Program-made: the position numbers and the translations under genes
Assembly (NCBI GenBank): GCA_031258915.1
Contig: JAIRMD010000180.1
Span: 1-10,477 of the forward strand
Direction: 5' to 3'
From: Prevotellaceae bacterium
GTDB lineage: Bacteria; Bacteroidota; Bacteroidia; Bacteroidales; UBA932
DNA: 10,477 nt
Notes under the pieces: model-generated
Told to the model about the DNA's origin: nothing
What the model saw: the letters and a program-made list of their open reading frames with translations, nothing else
The model's database searches: none
Shown here: piece by piece, positions 6,575-10,477 of the stretch
How the letters are laid out: each line of letters opens with the position of its first letter
How positions within the stretch are numbered: position 1 is the first letter of the stretch

Positions 6575-7012
6575 ATGGTTGATTATGCACAAAATATAAA
6601 ATTGTTTGGTGGCGAGCGCAAAGTATTTGACCCCATACGGAAAAGGTACGTTGCGCTTACGCCAGAGGAGCGTGTGCGCCAGCAGTTTATCCGTTTTTTG
6701 CTGGACGAGCGGGGGTTTCCGGCGGGGCTTATGATGGTGGAGCACGCGCTGAAGGTAAACGGCATGAGCCGCCGCTGCGACATTGTGGCCTGCACCCGCG
6801 CGGGGACACCGCTGCTGCTGGTGGAGTGCAAGGCTCCCGGCGTGCGCATTGGCGATGAAGCATTTGCGCAGGCAGCCCGCTACAACATTTCGCTCTGCGT
6901 GCCCTACTTAGCCATTACCAACGGAAGCGCGAGCTACTGCTGCCGCATTTGCTTCGATGCGGGCAGCATCGAATTTTTAAAGGATTTTCCGGCCTACGCT
7001 GACATCGGGTAG
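6575..7012 (+). CDS. HsdR N-terminal-domain protein (stand-alone PD-(D/E)XK nuclease fold)
   Basis: A 145-residue protein matching the N-terminal nuclease-like domain of type I restriction HsdR subunits (HSDR_N_2 type), without the helicase motor. Visible motifs: FDPIRKRYVALTPEERVRQ near residues 18-36, VEHALKVNGMSRRCDIVA with Asp69, and LLLVECKAPGV with Glu84 and Lys86, giving the D...ExK arrangement of PD-(D/E)XK nucleases. ARYNISLCVPYLAITNG follows, matching conserved C-terminal strands. Stand-alone members are widespread in Bacteroidota and not tied to a restriction system; no methylase or specificity gene is nearby. Their function is, to my knowledge, unassigned. Start choice: the frame extends upstream to a GTG at 6509 overlapping the ruvC stop, adding 22 residues of low-complexity Lys/Glu/Arg sequence from an AAAAG tract. 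The ATG at 6575, just before the conserved region, is preferred. The position behind ruvC suggests a DNA-related housekeeping role (inference). Confidence 0.85.
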   Translation: MVDYAQNIKLFGGERKVFDPIRKRYVALTPEERVRQQFIRFLLDERGFPAGLMMVEHALKVNGMSRRCDIVACTRAGTPLLLVECKAPGVRIGDEAFAQAARYNISLCVPYLAITNGSASYCCRICFDAGSIEFLKDFPAYADIG

Positions 7013-7055
7013 GCGTGGAGTAAGCGAAGACAATGCAAAAACTTTGCTGCCTCCT

Positions 7056-7087
7056 TTTGGAAGTTACATGATTTTCATGTAAGTTTA
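7056..7087 (+). promoter_or_regulatory. Candidate -33/-7 promoter for rfbF-rfbG
   Basis: TTTG at 7056-7059, a 20-bp spacer, and TAAGTTTA at 7080-7087 (7 of 8 match to TAnnTTTG) form the expected Bacteroidota promoter. Transcription would begin near 7092-7095, giving a leader of about 50 nt before the rfbF ATG at 7146. A perfect inverted repeat lies between and over these elements, suggesting regulated initiation. Confidence 0.5.
7064..7082. promoter_or_regulatory. 19-bp palindrome within rfbF promoter, operator candidate
   Basis: TTACATGA and TCATGTAA are exact inverted repeats separated by TTT. One G/G mismatch outward, two further pairs (AA/TT) extend the dyad to 7061-7085. It occupies the spacer and overlaps the first three bases of the -7 candidate, where a bound dimeric repressor would block RNA polymerase. 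The stem is too AT-rich to be a strong terminator for the gene upstream. The binding protein is unknown. Confidence 0.5.
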
Positions 7088-7145
7088 CCCTTTTATTTTT
7101 TGCAAAAAGCGTATTTACTAAACCAACCCATAAAAATTACAGCAG

Positions 7146-7916
7146 ATGAAGGTAGTCATACTGGCGGGAGGGTTTGGCACCCGCCTGTCGGAAGAAACGG
7201 GCATAAAGCCAAAACCTTTGGTAGAAATAGGGGGTATGCCCATTTTGTGGCACATCATGAAGCTGTACTCTGCTTACGGCTTCAACGATTTTGTGCTATG
7301 CCTCGGCTACAAGGGATACCTGATAAAGGAATTTTTTGCTAACTACTTCCTGCATAAATCCGACGTAACCATAGACCTTGCCGCCAACTCCGTGCAGGTG
7401 CTCGACTCGCAGGTGGAGTCATGGAAAATCACCCTAATCGACACGGGCGTGGACACCATGACCGGCGGCCGCATCAAGCGTATCCGGCCGCAGGTGCTCA
7501 ACGAGCCGTTCATGCTCACCTACGGCGACGGCGTGAGCAACGTGAACATAAAAAAGCTGCTGGATTTTCACCGCAAGCACAAGCGCTACTGCACCGTAAC
7601 GGCTGTGCAGCCCTCCGGAAAGTTCGGGGCGCTCAACATCAGCAAGTACGGCATTGTGGACTCGTTTCAGGAAAAGCCAAAAGGCGACGGGACGTGGATA
7701 AATGGCGGCTTTTTTGTGTGCGAGCCGCAGGTATTTGACTTCATCGAAGGCGACCAAACCTTTTGGGAGCTCGACCCGATGGAGAACTTGGCAAGGCAAA
7801 ACCAGATGGTGGCCTACCTTCACAAAGCTTTTTGGCGCCCAATGGATACCCTGCGGGATAAATCGGATTTGGAAAATATTTGGAGCGCCGGCAAGGCGCC
7901 GTGGAAGATATGGTAG
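7146..7916 (+). CDS. rfbF: Glucose-1-phosphate cytidylyltransferase
   Basis: Makes CDP-glucose from alpha-glucose-1-phosphate and CTP, the first committed step of CDP-linked deoxysugar synthesis for O-antigen or other surface glycans; cytoplasmic. The 256-residue protein has the nucleotidyltransferase signature LAGGFGTRLSEETGIKPKPLVEIGG (residues 6-30), with Gly8, Gly9, Arg13 and the KPKP segment. The metal-binding TYGDGVSNV follows, with Asp128. GKFGALNIS, VDSFQEKPKGDGTWINGGFFV and the C-terminal FWRPMDTLRDK are characteristic of RfbF rather than of glucose-1-phosphate thymidylyl- or uridylyltransferases. Length equals that of typical RfbF. The ATG has no Shine-Dalgarno. Its stop overlaps the rfbG start by 7 bp. 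The gene has its own promoter candidate with a palindrome and appears to begin a short transcription unit. Confidence 0.95.
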   Translation: MKVVILAGGFGTRLSEETGIKPKPLVEIGGMPILWHIMKLYSAYGFNDFVLCLGYKGYLIKEFFANYFLHKSDVTIDLAANSVQVLDSQVESWKITLIDTGVDTMTGGRIKRIRPQVLNEPFMLTYGDGVSNVNIKKLLDFHRKHKRYCTVTAVQPSGKFGALNISKYGIVDSFQEKPKGDGTWINGGFFVCEPQVFDFIEGDQTFWELDPMENLARQNQMVAYLHKAFWRPMDTLRDKSDLENIWSAGKAPWKIW

Positions 7917-8986
7917 ATTTCAGCGTGTACAAAGGTAAGCGCGTGCTGATTACCGGGCACACAGGTTTTAAAGGTTCGTGGCTGGCGGTATGGCTGCACG
8001 CTTTAGGGGCGAAAGTATGGGGCTACGCCTTAGACCCGTATGGCGAAAAGGATAACTTTGTGCTGAGCGGCGTTGGCGCAAAAATAGAAGGCGATATTCG
8101 CGCCGACGTAAGGGACAGGGAAAAGCTGCACGAGGCATTCGCAGGCCTCCAGCCCGAAATCGTATTTCATTTGGCGGCGCAACCTTTGGTGCGGCTGTCC
8201 TACGAGCATCCGGTGGAAACCTACGAGGTGAACGTAATGGGAACCGTCAACGTGCTGGAGGAGGTGAGGCAAAGCCCCTCGGCCAGGGTTGCCGTGATGG
8301 TAACCTCCGATAAGTGCTACGAAAACCGCGAGCGCTGGTGGGGCTACCGCGAAGACGAGCCGCTGGGCGGCTACGACCCCTACTCCTCGTCGAAAGGCGC
8401 GGCTGAGATTGCCATTAGCGCGTGGCGGCGGTCGTTTATGAACCCGCTATGCTACGAAAAGCACGGCAAGGCGGTGGCCTCGGCGCGCGCGGGCAACGTG
8501 GTAGGCGGCGGCGACTGGGCAGCCGACAGGATTATCCCCGATTGCATCCGCGCCATAGAGGTCGGAGAGCCGGTAGCTATACGCTCCCCGCAGGCGGTGC
8601 GCCCGTGGCAGCACGTGCTGGAGCCGCTCTGCGGCTACCTGACGCTGGGCGCCAAGCTGTGGAGCAACCCCGCAAAGTTTGCCCAAGCGTGGAACTTTGG
8701 CCCCTCACCCGGCTCGGTAGTGCCGGTATGGGATGTTGCCCGCATGGTGGTGGAGCATTACGGCGCAGGAGCGCTGAAAGATGCCTCAACCCCCGGCGCC
8801 TTGCACGAGGCAAAGCTGCTTGCGCTCGACACTTCCAAAGCCCGCTACGAGCTGGGCTGGACACCCAAATGGAGCATCTGCACTACTATTGCAAAAACTG
8901 TGGAGTGGTACATGCGCTACGCCAAAGAAGATATGCACCTGCTTTGCCTGAGGCAAATAGAAGAGTACAGCAGCGCCGGGCAGTAG
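7910..8986 (+). CDS. rfbG: CDP-glucose 4,6-dehydratase
   Basis: NAD-dependent short-chain dehydrogenase/reductase that converts CDP-glucose to CDP-4-keto-6-deoxyglucose, the branch point to 3,6-dideoxyhexoses such as abequose, paratose and tyvelose. From the ATG at 7910 the protein is 358 residues, the usual RfbG length. In-frame GTG (7901) and TTG (7880) lie further inside rfbF and are less likely. Seen: Rossmann nucleotide-binding motif GHTGFKGSW (residues 16-24), VTSDKCYEN with Thr132 in the catalytic Ser/Thr position, and the YSSSK catalytic Tyr158/Lys162. SARAGNVVGGGDWAADRIIPD and VRPWQHVLEPLCGYL are diagnostic of this subfamily. Together with rfbF it forms a complete two-step module. 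The next enzyme, the PLP/iron-sulfur RfbH dehydrase, is not found downstream; a hairpin and a tRNA follow. The final sugar therefore cannot be deduced. Confidence 0.95.
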   Translation: MVDFSVYKGKRVLITGHTGFKGSWLAVWLHALGAKVWGYALDPYGEKDNFVLSGVGAKIEGDIRADVRDREKLHEAFAGLQPEIVFHLAAQPLVRLSYEHPVETYEVNVMGTVNVLEEVRQSPSARVAVMVTSDKCYENRERWWGYREDEPLGGYDPYSSSKGAAEIAISAWRRSFMNPLCYEKHGKAVASARAGNVVGGGDWAADRIIPDCIRAIEVGEPVAIRSPQAVRPWQHVLEPLCGYLTLGAKLWSNPAKFAQAWNFGPSPGSVVPVWDVARMVVEHYGAGALKDASTPGALHEAKLLALDTSKARYELGWTPKWSICTTIAKTVEWYMRYAKEDMHLLCLRQIEEYSSAGQ

Positions 8987-9010
8987 TGCGCCGGCGCTGC
9001 GCGTGGCTTT
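8970..9010 (+). terminator. Terminator-like hairpin overlapping the rfbG stop codon
   Basis: GCAGCGCCGG (8970-8979) and CCGGCGCTGC (8991-9000) are perfect 10-bp inverted repeats with an 11-base loop that contains the rfbG TAG (8984-8986). A short T4 run follows at 9007-9010 after six bases. The stem is strong but the U-tract is short and offset, so termination may be partial. The position, ending rfbFG just before a convergent tRNA gene, supports the role. Confidence 0.5.
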
Positions 9011-9014
9011 TGTG

Positions 9015-9087
9015 AGCGGGAAACGAGGCTCGAACTCGCGACCCTCAGCTTGGGAAGCTGATGCTCTACCAACTGAGCTATTCCCGC
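9015..9087 (-). tRNA. tRNA-Gly, anticodon CCC
   Basis: A complete 73-nt cloverleaf can be folded by eye. The acceptor stem is GCGGGAA/TTCCCGC with discriminator T. The D arm is GCTC/GAGC with loop AGTTGGTA. The anticodon stem TCAGC/GCTGA holds loop TTCCCAA, placing CCC at positions 34-36. A five-base variable loop is followed by T arm GCGAG/CTCGT with loop TTCGAGC. Anticodon CCC reads the GGG glycine codon. The 3' CCA is not encoded (the next bases read CAC), so it must be added by tRNA nucleotidyltransferase. A perfect -7 element lies 20 bases upstream. Confidence 0.96.
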
Positions 9088-9107
9088 ATCGCATTTTCAT
9101 GAGGCTA

Positions 9108-9115
9108 CAAAGGTA
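9108..9115 (-). promoter_or_regulatory. Candidate -7 element for tRNA-Gly
   Basis: Read on the minus strand this is TACCTTTG, an exact match to TAnnTTTG, 20 bases before the tRNA 5' end. It predicts transcription starting about 15 nt before the mature tRNA. No clear -33 TTG/TTTG is visible at 19-21 bp, so confidence is moderate. Confidence 0.5.
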
Positions 9116-9164
9116 TTAAAAAATCAATGCCGCTGGCTTCGGGTTAGTTTATTTTAACAGCTTG

Positions 9165-10280
9165 CTATGGGCCTTCGCTCTGCACAGCAGGTAAAAATAA
9201 GGATTTTATTGTTCGCCTGTTGCCCCGGCCTGCGCCGGACTTTTGCCGGCTGTCGAGGCTAACGTTGAGCGTGAATGCTTGCTGGTGGCTGAGCAATCCT
9301 GCGGCAGCGTGCAGCGACCACGTGAACCGCGCCTGCACCCTGCTGCTGCCGAAAAGCTGCACGTAAAAATCGCTGCGGTTGTAGAAGGTATTCCGGTAAA
9401 AAGGATCTCCCCAGTAGAGGCGCTCGGCGCTGTACTTCTCGTACAGCGGCAGCTGGTTGTCGCCGATGTAGAGGGTATTCTTCAGGCCAATGCCGAATTT
9501 TTCTATCAGCAGCTCGCTGATGAACCCGGTGGAGAACCTGTAGCGCTCGTCAACGCCTCGCTCGCGCGAGTACGAGGCCAGCAGCCCGGCGTTGATGTTG
9601 AGCGAATCCAGCAAAAAGTTGACGGGCAAGCTTACTCCAAGGCAGGGACGCGCCATGCCGTTGTCCACAATGTGCTGGTTGCCGATGCCGGCTACGGTAG
9701 CAAAGTGGTGCATGTAGCTCTGGAGGGCAGCGTACGCTCGCTTGAGCTGGTATTTTCCGGCGATGCCCACCAGAAACGCTTCGCGCTGCATTTCCGTCTG
9801 GTGGCCAACCCAGTCCAGCCAAATATCTGTGCGCCACCGCTCGCCGGATATTCTCCAGAAGATGTTGCCGGAGTTCAGCCGCAGGTAGGCGATGGAGTCG
9901 TAAAAAAGGGCGTTGGGGTAGTCGGCAAGGAGGCTGCGCGCGGGGAAGCTGCCCACGTACAGCTCAAAAGGCTTGCGGTTGTAGTGGTAGTAGGCAACGT
10001 ACTCCACCTTGTCCAAGCCTTGCGCGGGGCTGCCAAAGTAGCGCAGCAGCCCCACGCCCGCACGCAGGCGATGAACGCTGTCGAGCTGCACGCCAACTTC
10101 GGGGGCAAGCCACGCGCCAAGAATGCTCTGCGGTATTTGGCGCTGCTCCGGCTCGTACTCGCGGTTGTCGGCAAAGGAGTAGAACGCTGCGCCCCATTCG
10201 GGCTGTATTCCCTGCGCGGCGCAAAGGCTGGCGGTTAGCAGCAAGGCAAAAGACGACAAAATTCGTCCGGCTATTTTCAT
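9165..10280 (-). CDS. Predicted outer-membrane beta-barrel-like protein, function unknown
   Basis: A 371-residue exported protein not assigned to a named family. A signal peptide covers residues 1-22 (MKIAGRILSSFALLLTASLCAA, cleavage before Gln23; the Cys is not in a good lipobox). The mature chain is rich in Tyr, Trp and Phe with alternating polar/hydrophobic runs of 8-12 residues, for example VEYVAYYHYN, FELYVGSF, DIWLDWVGH, INAGLLASYS, DFYVQLFG and FTLNVSLDS. This is the pattern of an outer-membrane barrel of perhaps 14-18 strands (rough estimate). No plug domain, TonB box or enzyme motif is seen. After the last strand-like segment about 28 basic, Gly/Arg-rich residues remain, whereas barrels usually end at the final strand; this tail may reflect a recent stop-codon loss or frameshift. 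It is transcribed towards the tRNA, with no partner gene in the window. Confidence 0.65.
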   Translation of the reverse strand: MKIAGRILSSFALLLTASLCAAQGIQPEWGAAFYSFADNREYEPEQRQIPQSILGAWLAPEVGVQLDSVHRLRAGVGLLRYFGSPAQGLDKVEYVAYYHYNRKPFELYVGSFPARSLLADYPNALFYDSIAYLRLNSGNIFWRISGERWRTDIWLDWVGHQTEMQREAFLVGIAGKYQLKRAYAALQSYMHHFATVAGIGNQHIVDNGMARPCLGVSLPVNFLLDSLNINAGLLASYSRERGVDERYRFSTGFISELLIEKFGIGLKNTLYIGDNQLPLYEKYSAERLYWGDPFYRNTFYNRSDFYVQLFGSSRVQARFTWSLHAAAGLLSHQQAFTLNVSLDSRQKSGAGRGNRRTIKSLFLPAVQSEGP

Positions 10281-10301
10281 CGCTCGGCTAAATCTTTTTT
10301 T

Positions 10302-10407
10302 GGTAGTGGGTCAAATCGACTGAAAAAATTGCATTTACATAAAATACTGGTTATAAACACATTATTATAGCAATATAAAGCAAAATCAACTAATTTGGCA
10401 CACTACC
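10302..10407. repeat. Spaced imperfect inverted repeat in intergenic region
   Basis: GGTAGTG-ggt-CAAAT at 10302-10316 is mirrored by ATTTG-gca-CACTACC at 10393-10407. Seven plus five bases pair exactly and only the three central bases differ. The arms flank 76 bp of AT-rich sequence upstream of the barrel-like gene on the minus strand. They could be a pair of protein-binding sites or an RNA stem; no transposase or target duplication supports a mobile element. Confidence 0.45.
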
Positions 10408-10420
10408 CATTATTCACTAT

Positions 10421-10450
10421 ATGCAAAAGGCGCACGTCCGTGCGCCGTAA
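10421..10450 (+). other. GC hairpin coinciding with a nine-codon mini-ORF
   Basis: GGCGCAC (10429-10435) and GTGCGCC (10440-10446) form a perfect 7-bp stem with loop GTCC. On the plus strand it is followed by an A-run rather than a T-run, so it is not an intrinsic terminator in that direction; on the minus strand it is followed by only TTTT, a weak terminator at best for a gene entering from the right. The same bases encode ATG...TAA for MQKAHVRAP at 10421-10450, ending 13 bases before another ATG at 10464. A leader-peptide arrangement is possible but unsupported by codon content. Confidence 0.35.
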
Positions 10451-10463
10451 AAAAAACCGCACC

Positions 10464-10477
10464 ATGCAAAAAAACAT
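10464..10477 (+). CDS. Possible start of a further gene (first codons only)
   Basis: ATG at 10464 opens a frame reading Met-Gln-Lys-Asn before the window ends. It follows an A-rich stretch (AAAAAAAACCGCACC), which suits a Bacteroidota translation start, but four codons cannot establish a gene. The product is unknown. Confidence 0.2.

Noticed and set aside
6509..7012. GTG at 6509 as the start of the HsdR_N gene
   Set aside because: The added 22 residues are low-complexity, come from an AAAAG tract and do not resemble family N-termini; the ATG at 6575 immediately precedes the conserved region.
6509..7012. Type I restriction-modification locus
   Set aside because: Only a lone HsdR N-terminal domain is present; no helicase, methylase or specificity subunit lies in the window.
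7094..7102. TATTTTTTG as an alternative -7 element for rfbF
   Set aside because: It has one base too many between TA and TTTG and no -33 element at correct spacing; TAAGTTTA with TTTG 20 bp upstream fits better.
8786..9100. Minus-strand open frame of 104 codons with GNSSVGRASASQAEGREFEPRFPL
   Set aside because: This is the well-known false translation through a tRNA gene; the sequence is the tRNA-Gly plus antisense of rfbG.
9243..10238. Plus-strand open frame of 331 codons opposite the barrel-like gene
   Set aside because: Val/Ala-rich mirror of the real frame; the opposite strand has a signal peptide and barrel-like strand pattern.
9015..10477. tRNA-adjacent integrated element or attachment site
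   Set aside because: No repeat of the tRNA 3' end, integrase or phage gene is visible within the window.

Overview
The window reads as chromosomal DNA of a Bacteroidota bacterium, probably Bacteroidales, with moderately GC-rich genes and AT-rich gaps. The support is threefold. Several gene families are typical of the phylum: a PepSY-like secreted protein beside a two-component system, a secreted TlpA-type thioredoxin with a long N-terminal region, a lone HsdR N-terminal-domain protein next to ruvC, and a secreted DTGA aspartic protease. Promoter candidates fit the Bacteroidota TTG/TTTG...TAnnTTTG (-33/-7) pattern. Shine-Dalgarno sequences are mostly absent, with one clear exception at 1914-1922. 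No species is assigned.

Region 1 (1-2438, + strand): the 3' part of an OmpR/PhoB response regulator overlaps its membrane histidine kinase by 4 bp. A small periplasmic PepSY-like protein follows, with its own candidate promoter and a perfect Shine-Dalgarno. The layout suggests an envelope-sensing system whose target or accessory protein is encoded next door.

Region 2 (2450-4749, - strand): two exported proteins in one translationally coupled unit. A TlpA/ResA-like thiol-disulfide oxidoreductase is followed, with a 4-bp overlap, by a two-lobed retropepsin-like aspartic protease. Both should act outside the cytoplasm.

Region 3 (4750-7012, + strand): a short remnant of an IS1-family zinc-finger N-terminus lies in the divergent gap. 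Then come a SpoU/TrmH-type RNA 2'-O-methyltransferase with a promoter so close to its GTG that the mRNA may be leaderless, the Holliday-junction resolvase ruvC with all four catalytic acids, and a 145-residue HsdR_N nuclease-fold protein of unknown role.

Region 4 (7013-9010, + strand): rfbF and rfbG overlap and together convert glucose-1-phosphate to CDP-4-keto-6-deoxyglucose. They have a good promoter with a 19-bp palindrome inside it and a terminator-like hairpin across the rfbG stop codon. The usual next gene, rfbH, is absent here, so the rest of the CDP-sugar pathway must be encoded elsewhere or be missing.

Region 5 (9015-10477): on the - strand, tRNA-Gly(CCC) with its own -7 element, then a predicted outer-membrane beta-barrel-like protein of unknown function. 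Its AT-rich upstream gap holds a spaced inverted repeat, a strong GC hairpin coinciding with a nine-codon mini-ORF, and possibly the first codons of a further + strand gene.

No CRISPR array, phage or complete mobile element was seen. I did not find a convincing undescribed multi-gene system. The most testable oddities are the operator-like palindrome at rfbF, the possible leaderless trmH-family mRNA and the protease/thioredoxin pair.
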